From Verrucomicrobia bacterium LW23 (GTDB taxonomy: Bacteria > Verrucomicrobiota > Verrucomicrobiia > Methylacidiphilales > UBA1321): a stretch of DNA of 64,000 nt. The stretch's first letter is position 1. Each line of letters begins with the position of its first letter. This document shows, one piece after another, positions 25,442 to 34,971 of the stretch. The position numbers and the translations under genes are program-made. Where the stretch lies: positions 310,001 to 374,000 of the forward strand of contig QAZA01000039.1 of assembly GCA_003054695.1 (NCBI GenBank), in the 5' to 3' direction. The notes beneath the pieces are model-generated. The model saw nothing but the letters and a program-made list of their open reading frames with translations. It did not search any database and had not been told where the DNA came from.

Positions 25442-26089
25442 ATGAAACAAATCCGCCGCCACAAGCCTCGCAGCGCTTTTACACTTATCGAGATCCTCGC
25501 CGTAGTGACGATCATGGGCGTGCTGGCGGCGGTTGCTGTCCCGGCCTTTCGTGGTGTCTCCACGTCCACCAACCTGGTTAACGCCGCCACAATGGCAACG
25601 GGGATGATTAATCAGGCCAGAATTTACGCGATTGCACAGAATACGCAAACCGCGGTCTACTTCTGCGAAACCTGGGCGGACAGCCAGGATAAGCCGCTGC
25701 GTGTTGCCTCCACCTGGCACTGGGACGCGGATAGCGCGGCCTGGAAGCAAACGAGCAAATGGGAAACACTCCCTGCAGGCGTTGTATTTGAAAAAGAGAG
25801 GCCGGCCGAAGTTGTGGAAGCCGGACACTACTACGCCATGGATAAGGCCGAACTGAACAACGGAAAATCTATAGTGGTAAACGGGCATAACGTGGATGTT
25901 GTCGAAATACGCTTTAACTCTCTTGGCACGGTAATTGTACCTTCTACGACGAAGAACATTCAGAAGCTGAGCCTGCGCCTGAGCACCGGTTTTATTGCCA
26001 ATGGAGTACACCAGAAGACTCAGAAGGATAATTGGGTAGATGTCTCCATCAATGGTCTCACGGGCCGCGTTAACTTCGCCCAGCGCTAA
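25442..26089 (+). CDS. Verru_Chthon cassette protein D (pseudopilin)
   Basis: A 215-residue product starting at ATG 25442 (an in-frame open stretch goes back to 25325 but has no protein character). The N-terminus is a class III prepilin signal: basic leader RRHKPRSA, then FTLIEILAVVTIMGVLAAV with Glu at +5 for prepilin peptidase processing and methylation. The remaining globular domain has strands such as NVDVVEIRFNSLGTVIVPS and ends DVSINGLTGRVNF, as in GspH-like minor pilins. It fits the D member of the four-gene Verru_Chthon cassette known only from Verrucomicrobia; the function of the cassette is unestablished. First gene of the D-B-C-A operon. Confidence 0.85.
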   Translation: MKQIRRHKPRSAFTLIEILAVVTIMGVLAAVAVPAFRGVSTSTNLVNAATMATGMINQARIYAIAQNTQTAVYFCETWADSQDKPLRVASTWHWDADSAAWKQTSKWETLPAGVVFEKERPAEVVEAGHYYAMDKAELNNGKSIVVNGHNVDVVEIRFNSLGTVIVPSTTKNIQKLSLRLSTGFIANGVHQKTQKDNWVDVSINGLTGRVNFAQR

Positions 26090-26120
26090 TAGTTATCTCC
26101 TCCTATAAGCGATCTATTGT

Positions 26121-26732
26121 ATGAAGACTTCCTGCTCGGACGACGTGCTGACTGGGCCGGCGGGGTGGCAGTTTCCAGGGAGGGGAGATCGCCGGAAGCC
26201 GCAAAGTGGAATCCGAGGCCTCTCGCTGGTGGAAGTTGTTCTTGCCATGGGGGTTCTGGCTTTTGTCCTTGTTTCCCTGATGGGGATGATGGCTCTGGGG
26301 CTGAAGACGTATAGGGATTCTGCGGATGAAAGCTTGTGTGCGTTGATTTCGCGGGATGTAAAGGACAGGTTGAACAGTTACTCCTTTACCGCCGAAGATG
26401 TTTCCGCCACCCAGCCTTCACCCTTTAATCCTGCAAATCCTTTACCCCTGCGGCTTGCCTTTTATTACAATGAGGAAGGCCTCTTCCTCGGCACCACATA
26501 CACGCCGGCCGGGGGTGATGCGCAGTACCGGGCAGAGGCGGTGATAGATCAGGTGGATGCGCAATTATCAGATAACGTATCTTCAATGATGTTGCGCGGT
26601 GTTGTTCTTACCGTCCAGTGGCCCATTAATCCAGCTACAGGCTTACCCCCGGCGGGATCAGTAAACGCGAGGCGTTACTCCTTCCTGCTTAGCAAAGGCA
26701 TACATATCAACTCTCTGGAAGGGATAAAATGA
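26121..26732 (+). CDS. Verru_Chthon cassette protein B (pseudopilin)
   Basis: A 203-residue protein with an unusually long 32-residue leader (MKTSCSDDVLTGPAGWQFPG, then RRKPQSGIRG) before the pilin helix LSLVEVVLAMGVLAFVLVSL. The Gly before the cleavage site and Glu at +5 are both present. The globular part includes VSSMMLRGVVLTVQWPIN. It overlaps the next gene by ATGA, so the two are translationally coupled. It corresponds to the B member of the Verru_Chthon cassette. Like minor pseudopilins of type II secretion, it should be inserted in the inner membrane and cut by a prepilin peptidase encoded elsewhere. Confidence 0.85.
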   Translation: MKTSCSDDVLTGPAGWQFPGRGDRRKPQSGIRGLSLVEVVLAMGVLAFVLVSLMGMMALGLKTYRDSADESLCALISRDVKDRLNSYSFTAEDVSATQPSPFNPANPLPLRLAFYYNEEGLFLGTTYTPAGGDAQYRAEAVIDQVDAQLSDNVSSMMLRGVVLTVQWPINPATGLPPAGSVNARRYSFLLSKGIHINSLEGIK

Positions 26733-27736
26733 ACGTGCGTTATCGTGCAGGCCGAGCGGGGTTCAGCATTGTGGAGCTGTTGATGGTAACAGCTATATTG
26801 AGTGTCCTTACTTTGGTTCTTGTACAGATGGTAACGGGTGTAAGCAAGCTATGGAAGTCCGGACATGAGCGAGCGGATATGTACCAGACAGGAAGAGCTG
26901 TACTGGAGATGATAGGCCGTGAAGTGCAACAGGCAGAGGCCCGCCCGCCTAACATCATGAACAGCGTTAAGGAAAGGTTTGCCAGCACGCCGCTGGTGAT
27001 TAATCCTCCGCTTCCTGCGTCCGCGCAGCCGCTCAAGGATTCCAGTAATGTACCGATGGATTCACTTTTCTTCTATGCTCCGCTCCAGGTAACAGGCAAA
27101 GGTGCACTGGTATCGATAGGCTTCTTTGTCAATACAAACCACGAGCTATGCAGGCTCTCCGTTGACTCAGCCAACACTACGTACCCCAAGATGGCTGCGG
27201 GAAACTTTAATGATCCGTCGAATGTAAACAATTACCTCTACAATACTTACGAAACTGCGCAGCGTACTCTGAAGGAAAGCGCTTTTATGAAGCCCGTGGC
27301 GTGGCTTCTGGACGCGAGCTCCCAGCCTGCATTTACGGATCCCGCCGCGGTATCTGTTGTTGCGAATCGCATCATCGGCTTCATCGTCAGAGGTATAGAT
27401 CGTAACGGAAATCCTTTGCCCTCCAGCCTTTTGCCCAGCACAGCCCCTGTGTATTCCGCCGGCTCCGTTAATGTAAACCGCTCCTTTCTTAGCGCATGGT
27501 GGCCTGTATCGGATGAATTGCCAAGCGCGATTGAAGTGACGCTGATTATTGCAGAGCCGTCCGGCTATTTAAGATTAAAGCAGAGCGGTCAGCTCCCTGT
27601 CCTTAAAGTGCCGGCTAGCAACTCTGATGCTGATATCCAGGCAGCGCTTACTGACATAAAGGCGCGCTTGCTTAACAAGATGGACAATTACGTTATTGTC
27701 ACCAAAAAATTTCCACTGGCCCGAGGAACCCGATGA
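26729..27736 (+). CDS. Verru_Chthon cassette protein C (pseudopilin)
   Basis: A 335-residue protein. The leader NVRYRAGRAG is followed by FSIVELLMVTAILSVLTLVL with the prepilin Glu at +5. Its length and mixed alpha/beta body (QTGRAVLEMIGREVQQAEAR, DSLFFYAPLQVTGKGALVS, PSAIEVTLIIAEPSGYL) resemble the GspJ type of minor pseudopilin and match cassette protein C. It begins inside the end of gene B and ends inside the start of gene A (ATGA at 27733), so B, C and A are made from one message with coupled translation. Confidence 0.85.
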   Translation: MNVRYRAGRAGFSIVELLMVTAILSVLTLVLVQMVTGVSKLWKSGHERADMYQTGRAVLEMIGREVQQAEARPPNIMNSVKERFASTPLVINPPLPASAQPLKDSSNVPMDSLFFYAPLQVTGKGALVSIGFFVNTNHELCRLSVDSANTTYPKMAAGNFNDPSNVNNYLYNTYETAQRTLKESAFMKPVAWLLDASSQPAFTDPAAVSVVANRIIGFIVRGIDRNGNPLPSSLLPSTAPVYSAGSVNVNRSFLSAWWPVSDELPSAIEVTLIIAEPSGYLRLKQSGQLPVLKVPASNSDADIQAALTDIKARLLNKMDNYVIVTKKFPLARGTR

Positions 27737-30700
27737 AAATGCTGTCGCACAGCAATCACCACCAAAAGCGTGCGGGCTTCGCGCTTGTCCTGACGCTATG
27801 TGTACTGACTCTGATTACTATCATGGTAATCGGCTTCATCATCACTTCGCGTTTTGACCGCGTTATAGCGCAGGGTTATGCCAATGCTGACCGCGTCACT
27901 CTCGTGGCGGAATCCGCCGTGGACCACGCCAGGGCGCTGCTCGCTACCAGCATCCCGGAGGTGGGTCCCAATGCTCCCGCGGTCCCTGTCAACTGGTGGT
28001 GCGCGCCCGGCAGGCTCTGGACGCAGACCGGCAACGATGCACCTCAAATCTACAACCTCTACAGCGGCGACGCGACCACAGCCGCCGACGGTCCGGATCT
28101 GAACCGCAGGAAGATTGACGGGACCTACCCCATCGAGCCCACCGGCAAGCCGATGCGCGTGAAGTGGATCAACGTGGGCGAAGACCCCGGCAAGCCGGTC
28201 TCCCTCACCAATCCCGTCGTTGCCCGCTTTGCCTACTGGATCGACGTGGAAAACACACGCGTCAACCTGCGCTATGGCAAGATGAGCCAGGGAGGCAAAA
28301 TCAGCCTTACGCCGACCAGGCTCCCCTTCATCAACGCGCTGCCCGTCTCTTCCTTTAAAGGCGGTAGCGGCTTCGACGGCATTGCGCCGGGCCATCCGTC
28401 TTGCAGCGACCTCGCCGTCTTGGCGAATGCCAACGACATATTGGGCACTGCGTTTGGCGGGGGAGGACCGCTTCGACTTTCCGAAGTGAGCGAATTCAGC
28501 GAGTATTTTTCCAACCAAACCGCGTGGAAGAATTTTTACACCGCCAATCAGTTCCAGATCTCCGCCTCGGGCCAGTCACCGGAGTTTAGCCCCTTCGGCG
28601 TCAGCCGGATGACGGCGGGGCTGGAGGGGCGCAACAAGATGTTTGCCGGCTACCAATACTATTGGGATCTGGAGAATCCCAGCATACTGCCGCTCGGAAA
28701 CTTTACCCTCAGGAACGTTCCCGGAGATAACACCACAACATTCTACGAGCTCGATTATGTACGAGCGTCCGTGCGCCAGCTTGCGAACGCTTTCCTCAGC
28801 ACGGAGTGGCCCGGGTATGCGGGCACCAGCCTGGTAGCAAAGTGGAAGGCGCGCGCGAACATGCCTGCGGCCGATTCAAACAAATTTGCCGAGCAGGTGG
28901 CCTGGAATCTTCAGGGTCTCAACACTTACCAGTACCGCGAGTTTGCAGACATGATAAGCCTGGGAAATGTGGGAAGAGCTGCGGCAGGAACGAATGCGCA
29001 AGGCCTCTTCGTGCGCAACCTCATGCCCAGCGTACTGAAGACTCCTACCAATGGGAGATATTATCCCCAGAACGGCGTTCCCTACGTCACCGAGCTCGGC
29101 ATATGTGTGGAACGCGCCGCAACACCAAACGCACCTATGTACATAAGCCTCGTGGGCGAGCTCTATGTGCCGCCCGGCATCCGGTCGGTAGATCAGGCTG
29201 ATGTCAGAGATAAAGGTATAACTGTAGGAGATCCAGGGATCAATACCGGCATGTATATTATCCCCACCACCGTAGACCTGTTGGTGAATGGAGTCAGGCC
29301 GTCAGGAATCCCGCTGAATCCTGCGAATCCAATTGATACCTCATATAAAACAGCCGGCCGCCTGACCACAAGCCCCGGCACGGGCAAAATGGGAGGTCTG
29401 GACTCCACCCCCACGGTCAACTACCTGGTGCTGGAAAGCTCAAGCGGTCCCACCCCGGCGACTCCTGATACGCGTATTACTGTTCCTGTTCCTGGTTCAC
29501 CTGCGGGCATCAACTTCAGCGACATCAGGCTTAAAGCAATTGCTATACGTTCGGCTACCAACAACAACACGATAGATGCGAATCAGCTTATCGTACAGTA
29601 CTGCCCGCTTTATACCAGCGATCCTAACGCAGCCGGAATTCTTTACCCATCGCCTCAAAGCGACACCATATCGCTCGATAACTTTACCTACACCCCAGGG
29701 AGTGGTAAGCAATATTACACAGTGGAAGTATCCGATCCACGCCGCTCTGCGCTGAGCGACGCGTGGACCACCGCCACAACCAATGGAACTGCACCCAGGC
29801 CCGGCAAAAACACCCTGGGAGCCGCAAATGCAAACTGGAGCAGCGGCATGCCGGATATCCGTACCCCGGCCAGGCATTCCCTCGCCGGTGCGGCCACCCC
29901 AGCCGGTGGCGCAGGTTATTACCCTGCCAACCCGGACGCCAAAAACACTTCGTTCTATACTCCAGGATTCTGTGCCGCTTTATGGACAGCGCCGCCCTAC
30001 GTTGTTCCAGCTACCGGGGATTGTTATCTCAATCTCACCAAAACCGATACTGCACTCCCGCCGGACTACCTTGTGTTGGAGCTGCTGAATACAACTTGCG
30101 GTCTCTCCTCCGGCAACATGCAGGGCACTGTCAATATCAACTCCGGCATCTTCCCCGGCTACTTTGGTATCCCGCCACGCACTAAGGCTATAGAAGCGCT
30201 GCTCAACCGCTGGTCTGTGGGCGGAACCAACGTTCCCGCTGCCACTATAGCTTCTACTATTGCGGGTAGATTCAATGATCCCACGTTCACAGGTTATCCC
30301 TATCGTGGTGCTATTATTGCGGATCTGGACTTTAGTGAAACGCTCCCCCAGCTCCAAAGGCAAAGCCTTATCGTCACCCTGGCCGGCCGCCTCGCCACTC
30401 AAGGCACCGACTTTGGCGTCTGGGGTGTGGCGCAGACGGTGAAACAGACGGAGACCGGCGAGATCATCGTGCAGGGGGAGCGCCGCTTTTACAGCATGGT
30501 GCAGGCTGGGCCGTTTACGGGCGTGGACGGCAATCTGGGCAATGCGCGGGTCAATGCAACCGGCAGCTTTATTGAGAGCATCCCGTATACGGATGGAAAA
30601 CTCTACGGCAGCATGCGGGACAGCATTGATGGACCCGACGCGGTTCCCCTCCCATCGCACGGCAATTATGTGACGCCTGTCGATAAAAGCAGTCCCGGAT

Positions 30701-30780
30701 CCAAGCTTCGCGAGGCGTTCAATCCGTTGAAGCCGTACATGCAATACAAGACGGCTTACTTCAAGTTTCTGGAGCCTTAG
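27733..30780 (+). CDS. Verru_Chthon cassette protein A (very large GspK-like protein)
   Basis: A 1,015-residue protein. It has a basic N-terminus (HSNHHQKRAG) and then FALVLTLCVLTLITIMVIGF; there is no Glu at +5, as in GspK-type tip pseudopilins. The following SRFDRVIAQGYANADRVTLV and VAESAVDHARALLATSIPEV resemble the GspK/PilX start (AESA motif). The rest is a long extracellular region, rich in Pro, Asn and Thr, with no domain I recognise. By analogy with GspK it may cap a pseudopilus tip; its size suggests it also binds something outside. Last gene of the operon. Confidence 0.85.
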   Translation: MKMLSHSNHHQKRAGFALVLTLCVLTLITIMVIGFIITSRFDRVIAQGYANADRVTLVAESAVDHARALLATSIPEVGPNAPAVPVNWWCAPGRLWTQTGNDAPQIYNLYSGDATTAADGPDLNRRKIDGTYPIEPTGKPMRVKWINVGEDPGKPVSLTNPVVARFAYWIDVENTRVNLRYGKMSQGGKISLTPTRLPFINALPVSSFKGGSGFDGIAPGHPSCSDLAVLANANDILGTAFGGGGPLRLSEVSEFSEYFSNQTAWKNFYTANQFQISASGQSPEFSPFGVSRMTAGLEGRNKMFAGYQYYWDLENPSILPLGNFTLRNVPGDNTTTFYELDYVRASVRQLANAFLSTEWPGYAGTSLVAKWKARANMPAADSNKFAEQVAWNLQGLNTYQYREFADMISLGNVGRAAAGTNAQGLFVRNLMPSVLKTPTNGRYYPQNGVPYVTELGICVERAATPNAPMYISLVGELYVPPGIRSVDQADVRDKGITVGDPGINTGMYIIPTTVDLLVNGVRPSGIPLNPANPIDTSYKTAGRLTTSPGTGKMGGLDSTPTVNYLVLESSSGPTPATPDTRITVPVPGSPAGINFSDIRLKAIAIRSATNNNTIDANQLIVQYCPLYTSDPNAAGILYPSPQSDTISLDNFTYTPGSGKQYYTVEVSDPRRSALSDAWTTATTNGTAPRPGKNTLGAANANWSSGMPDIRTPARHSLAGAATPAGGAGYYPANPDAKNTSFYTPGFCAALWTAPPYVVPATGDCYLNLTKTDTALPPDYLVLELLNTTCGLSSGNMQGTVNINSGIFPGYFGIPPRTKAIEALLNRWSVGGTNVPAATIASTIAGRFNDPTFTGYPYRGAIIADLDFSETLPQLQRQSLIVTLAGRLATQGTDFGVWGVAQTVKQTETGEIIVQGERRFYSMVQAGPFTGVDGNLGNARVNATGSFIESIPYTDGKLYGSMRDSIDGPDAVPLPSHGNYVTPVDKSSPGSKLREAFNPLKPYMQYKTAYFKFLEP

Positions 30781-30863
30781 AACTGTCGTCCAGCTCTCAC
30801 AGTCTCCTCAATCCTGCAAACTTTCTTTGGGATTCCGCTAGCTCGGATCCTCTCTCCTTGCTT

Positions 30864-32300
30864 ATGTCTGGAAACCCGGAACCAACTACGCCTGTCGCTA
30901 CACAACAGGCGGCTACCTATAAAGCAAGCGACCGCGAGATTTACATCTGGGGCACCAGCCAGATTACGAACGGATTGATAGGTACGCTAGGGACAAATAT
31001 CACGGTTTTCTTCAACACAACTCTGGGGCTGGATGCAGCCCTTATCGGCATCGCCACGCTTATCCCCCGCATTCTGGATGCGATTACGGATCCGCTGATG
31101 GGGCACATATCGGACAACACGCACACGCGCTGGGGGAGGCGTCGTCCCTACATCCTCATCGGGTCCATCCTTACGGCAATAACCATGGCGGGGATGTGGT
31201 GGGCGTCGCCGGGGTGGTCGCAGCCTGCGCTTTTTGCCTGGCTGGCGATCGGTCTGCTGACGTTTGGCGTGGCCAACACGATTATCCAGGTACCGCTGGA
31301 GGCACTTGGGCTGGAGCTTACCGATGACTACCACCAGCGTACCAAGATCCAGAGCGTCAAATTCTTCTTCGGCGCGGTTCTGGGGCTGGGAATCCCCTGG
31401 ATTTACTGGCTGACGCTTCGGCCAGAGTGGGGTGGGGAGGTCTATGGTTTCCGAGGCGTCTATTTTGTTATCGCCATCCTTATTGTTGTTTTCGGCCTGC
31501 TGCCGGCGATTTTCTGTCAGGAACGATTCCAGCGCTCCAACGAGAAGCCGGAGAGTATCTATGAAGGTATCAAAACGGCATGGCAGAATAAATACTTTCG
31601 CCAGATAGTCTACTTGCGCCTTACTAATGCTATTGCCGCCACCATTACAGCCGGCATGTATGTCTACATCAATATCTACTACATCTGCCAGGGAGACAAA
31701 GTACTGGCGATGGAGTTGGCCGGCATCGGCGGCACCATGTACAGCGTCATGACGTTTGCCTTTCTCTTCTGCATCCCCTGGCTGGGACGAACATTGGGCA
31801 AGCGCACCTCCATGCTTATCGGTTTCGGGCTTCAGGTGGCGGGGATGATGCTGAACCCGTGGCTCCAGACTCCCGAGAACCCGTATCTGCAACTGGTGGG
31901 CACGGCGCTGGCGGTGCCTGCGGGTTTGATGGCCAACATTTTTGTCTCCTCCTTTATGGCCGATGTGTGCGATCTGGGCGAGGTGCAGTCCGGCCGCCGA
32001 ATGGAGGGCACGTACGGTGCGGTGTTTGGCTTTCTCTCCAAGATCGAGTATTCGTTGCTGGCGGTGGTTGTTGGTTTTCTCGTCAGTTTTTCCGGCTTTA
32101 ATCCTGCCCTGCCGCAGCAGCCTGTGGACATACAGAACAACATTCGCTGGCTTACGTATATACCTGGCTTCTTCTTTATCTGCCTTACGTTCTGGTTTGC
32201 ATGGCGCTTTGAGGTAGACCACAAGCTTATGCAGGAAGCCAGAGCAACACTGGATGCACGCCATCGCGCGAAGGCGGATAAAGCATCAGAGGCAGATTGA
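30864..32300 (+). CDS. GPH-family (MelB-like) sugar:cation symporter
   Basis: A 478-residue membrane protein with twelve hydrophobic segments. Family landmarks include an N-terminal YIWGTSQITNGLIGTLGTN, the cytoplasmic loop DPLMGHISDNTHTRWGRRRP between helices 2 and 3, and ADVCDLGEVQSGRRMEGTYG in the second half, typical of the glycoside-pentoside-hexuronide:cation symporter family. It moves a sugar across the inner membrane using sodium or protons. ATG 30864 is chosen; TTG 30858 is in frame. It stands 83 bases after the pseudopilin operon and 122 bases before the GH28 gene. The substrate cannot be read directly, but the context suggests pectin- or hemicellulose-derived oligosaccharides. Confidence 0.92.
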   Translation: MSGNPEPTTPVATQQAATYKASDREIYIWGTSQITNGLIGTLGTNITVFFNTTLGLDAALIGIATLIPRILDAITDPLMGHISDNTHTRWGRRRPYILIGSILTAITMAGMWWASPGWSQPALFAWLAIGLLTFGVANTIIQVPLEALGLELTDDYHQRTKIQSVKFFFGAVLGLGIPWIYWLTLRPEWGGEVYGFRGVYFVIAILIVVFGLLPAIFCQERFQRSNEKPESIYEGIKTAWQNKYFRQIVYLRLTNAIAATITAGMYVYINIYYICQGDKVLAMELAGIGGTMYSVMTFAFLFCIPWLGRTLGKRTSMLIGFGLQVAGMMLNPWLQTPENPYLQLVGTALAVPAGLMANIFVSSFMADVCDLGEVQSGRRMEGTYGAVFGFLSKIEYSLLAVVVGFLVSFSGFNPALPQQPVDIQNNIRWLTYIPGFFFICLTFWFAWRFEVDHKLMQEARATLDARHRAKADKASEAD

Positions 32301-32347
32301 GTAAACACACACACACGCACCAGCCTTCTCTGCGTCTCATCCGTATA

Positions 32348-32363
32348 GCTCAATAGTTTAAGC
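32348..32363 (+). promoter_or_regulatory. Candidate LacI-family operator upstream of the GH28 operon
   Basis: GCTCAA-TAGT-TTAAGC matches GCTTAA-N4-TTAAGC at 11 of 12 positions and lies 59 bases before the ATG at 32423. Confidence 0.6.
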
Positions 32364-32422
32364 ATCGCTAAGGATGCCTTTGCGCCTTCTTCTGGAATAC
32401 TAACCTACAGCATTTCTCTCTC

Positions 32423-33805
32423 ATGATTACCTCGCACCTTCCCCCACTCGACGCACCGCAGCACTTTGCCCGGGCCCTGTCCTCCGCGCCTGCCTCCCCT
32501 GAGACCACTGGGCAGGCAGCGGAAAGCCCCGTCTACCGCGTCACGGTCAACGGAGTTGCTGCAGAAGTAATCCATACCGCAGCGGCCGCGATCGTAAGGC
32601 CCTTGGTTGCCGGTCCCGCACACGTCGTGGTCACGCACCATCGCCGCGTGGCAACGGCCATCGTCCGGCCGCTTCGGCACAAAATCGCGGTAGATATCGC
32701 CGGCTGCACGCTCAGCTTCCGCATCCCGGGCGCGTGCCATCTCAGCGTGGAGATAGACGGGGATCTCGCCTATCCGCTGCTCATCCTCGCGGAGCAGGAG
32801 ACAGAAACGCCGGAGCCAGCTAACACGGCGGGTGTCATCCTTCTGCTGGAGGGGACTCATGACGCGGGCGGCCTGGAGCTGAAGAGTGGAAACGTGCTCT
32901 ACCTCGGCCACGGCGCGCGCCTGCAAGGCTATATCCACCTTCGGGGGCTTAAGGATGTGTCGATCCTAGGAAGCGGCATCCTCGACGCCGTGGCTGCGGA
33001 TGAATCAGGCCCCAACAATACGGCCATCCTTCTCGACAACTGCGAGAACATACTGATAGACGGGCCGCTGGCCTTCATGCGCGGCGCCTGGGGATGCATC
33101 GTGCGTCGCAGCCGAAACGTCGTTATCCGCAATCTGAAGCTGGTAGGCCACGAAAAATGCAGCGACGGCATTGATGTTGATGGAAGTCATCGCGTCAAAG
33201 TTTCGCGCTGTTTCATCAAGAATAACGACGATTGCCTGTGCATCAAGTCGGCACCGCCCGCAAAGGGTGCCTCAGTGGCCGATATCGAGTTCTCGCATTG
33301 CACCCTGTGGAATGGACAAGCCGGCAATGGCATCGAGTTCGGCTACGAATCGCAAACCGACTCTTTCCGCAATATCACTTTCCGCGACATCGACATTATC
33401 CACGTGGAATCCGAAGCGAGTGGTGGCTGGATTGACCGTCTCGCCGGCCTCTCCATGCACATTACCCACGATGCCCACGTCGAGAACATCCTCTTCGAAA
33501 ATATAACGCTGGAAGACGTGCAGGTGCCCAAGATTATCCAGTTTACTACGTTCCATTACTATCGCGAGCACGGCTGGTTCAGCCCCGCAGACAGGCTGGC
33601 CCGTGGCAAGATAAGCAATGTACGCCTTCGCAACATCCACTTCCTCAAAGTAGCCGAGCCCCGTATTCACATTGAAGGCTTCAACGGACCGGATGATATT
33701 GAGAATATCAGTTTTGAAAATGTAACGGTGGAGGGCATCAATATTCTCCATCGCACTGATCTTGTGCTTGAAGTGATAAATACAAAGAACCTGCACATTG
33801 AATAG
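32423..33805 (+). CDS. GH28-like polygalacturonase family protein
   Basis: A 460-residue protein. The first 130 residues are a beta-rich domain. A right-handed beta-helix follows: DVSILGSGILDAVAADESG, NVVIRNLKLVGHEKCSDGID, and VKVSRCFIKNNDDCLCIKS. The SDGIDVDG and NNDDC segments hold the catalytic aspartates of GH28; in classical enzymes a GHG and RIK motif follow, and here these are replaced (QAGNGIEFGYES), so the substrate may be unusual. GH28 enzymes hydrolyse galacturonan or rhamnogalacturonan. There is no signal peptide, so it is probably intracellular, acting on imported oligomers. It heads an operon with an amidohydrolase and a Rieske protein. Confidence 0.85.
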   Translation: MITSHLPPLDAPQHFARALSSAPASPETTGQAAESPVYRVTVNGVAAEVIHTAAAAIVRPLVAGPAHVVVTHHRRVATAIVRPLRHKIAVDIAGCTLSFRIPGACHLSVEIDGDLAYPLLILAEQETETPEPANTAGVILLLEGTHDAGGLELKSGNVLYLGHGARLQGYIHLRGLKDVSILGSGILDAVAADESGPNNTAILLDNCENILIDGPLAFMRGAWGCIVRRSRNVVIRNLKLVGHEKCSDGIDVDGSHRVKVSRCFIKNNDDCLCIKSAPPAKGASVADIEFSHCTLWNGQAGNGIEFGYESQTDSFRNITFRDIDIIHVESEASGGWIDRLAGLSMHITHDAHVENILFENITLEDVQVPKIIQFTTFHYYREHGWFSPADRLARGKISNVRLRNIHFLKVAEPRIHIEGFNGPDDIENISFENVTVEGINILHRTDLVLEVINTKNLHIE

Positions 33806-33873
33806 CAGCTTCATCCTTTAACCGCTGAGCTTCTATTCCTGGTTCAACTACCTACAATCTTGCGATTCCGACC

Positions 33874-34971
33874 ATGAGCTTAATCGATTGCGATATACAT
33901 TTTGCGCCGGCACACAAAGAGGAGTGGCTGCCTTATCTGGACGAGCCCTACCGTAGCGAAGTCAACCAGTTTGGGCCGCGCGTCATCTCCTCCGGAGTCC
34001 GCTGGGAGGATGGCGGAAATCGCTGGGACACGGTGCTGGAAGATGGCCGCAACGGAGCCCTTGATGTCACTGCGATGCGCGACCAGCTCCTCGACGTCTA
34101 CGGGCATCGCCTCGGCCTCCTCACGGGCATTAACACGTGGCACGCCGGGCAGCCGGATGGGGACTACGCCGCCGCCATCTGCCGCGCGTTTAACGACTAC
34201 ACCCTGGCGCACTGGACCTCCGCCGATGAGCGCCTCTACACAGGCATCCACGTCCCCAATCTCGATCCCGAGCTGGCTTCCCGCGAGGTGGAGCGGCTGG
34301 CGGGGCATCCCAAAATCAAGTGCGTCTTCCTGCCCGCCACCGCCGGCCGAACGCCGCTGGGGAATCCCGCCATGGCGGCGCTCTTTAAAGCATGCGCCAA
34401 GCATGGGCTGCCGCTGCATCTGCATCCCTCGACTACGGTGATGATTGCCAACGGCAGCACCATCCCCACCGGCATGGCGCGCAACTTCCTGCAGATCCAC
34501 GTCTGCATCCCCCAGTTCTACATGTCGGATCTCGTCAGCCTCGTGCTTGAGGGCACCTTTGAGAAATATCCCGGGCTCAAGGTTATGTTTATCGAGGGCG
34601 GCATCTGCTGGCTGCCGCACGTGCTCTGGCGCATGGACAAAGAGTACAAGGCTCTGCGCCAGCAGGCCCCGCGGCTGAAACGGCTGCCCAGCGAGTACGT
34701 CTACGATCACGTCCGCTTCGGCACCCAGCCACTGGAGGAGCCCGACAAGCCGGAGCACCTCGCCCAAATCTTCAACATGATTCAGGCGGACCGCATCGTC
34801 GTCTACTCCAGCGATTACCCGCACTTCGATTTCGACGAGCCCTCCTTTTTGCCAAAGACACTGGGAGAAACCACGCGCCGCCGCATTCTGCACGATAATG
34901 CAGCCGAGCTCTTCGGTCTGCCTGTGCCGGCTGTTTCGGAGGAGAAAACAATGGAGCCTGCATCCCGATGA
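33874..34971 (+). CDS. Amidohydrolase-2 family metal-dependent hydrolase or decarboxylase
   Basis: A 365-residue TIM-barrel protein. It has the N-terminal metal motif DCDIHFAP (D-x-H), the lysine-strand region IKCVFLPATAG, LPLHLHPS with a metal His, and YSSDYPHFDFDEPSF with the last metal Asp, all as in the PF04909 group that includes ACMSD and resorcylate decarboxylase. Members cut C-C, C-O or C-N bonds of carboxylates and lactones. It overlaps the Rieske gene by ATGA. In a pectin-type cluster it might act on a sugar lactone or on an aromatic acid released from plant wall (inference). Confidence 0.88.
   Translation: MSLIDCDIHFAPAHKEEWLPYLDEPYRSEVNQFGPRVISSGVRWEDGGNRWDTVLEDGRNGALDVTAMRDQLLDVYGHRLGLLTGINTWHAGQPDGDYAAAICRAFNDYTLAHWTSADERLYTGIHVPNLDPELASREVERLAGHPKIKCVFLPATAGRTPLGNPAMAALFKACAKHGLPLHLHPSTTVMIANGSTIPTGMARNFLQIHVCIPQFYMSDLVSLVLEGTFEKYPGLKVMFIEGGICWLPHVLWRMDKEYKALRQQAPRLKRLPSEYVYDHVRFGTQPLEEPDKPEHLAQIFNMIQADRIVVYSSDYPHFDFDEPSFLPKTLGETTRRRILHDNAAELFGLPVPAVSEEKTMEPASR

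Noticed and set aside
32306-32318. Short CA-dinucleotide run after the symporter gene as a phase-variation tract
   Set aside because: It is only about six units long and outside any coding or promoter element.
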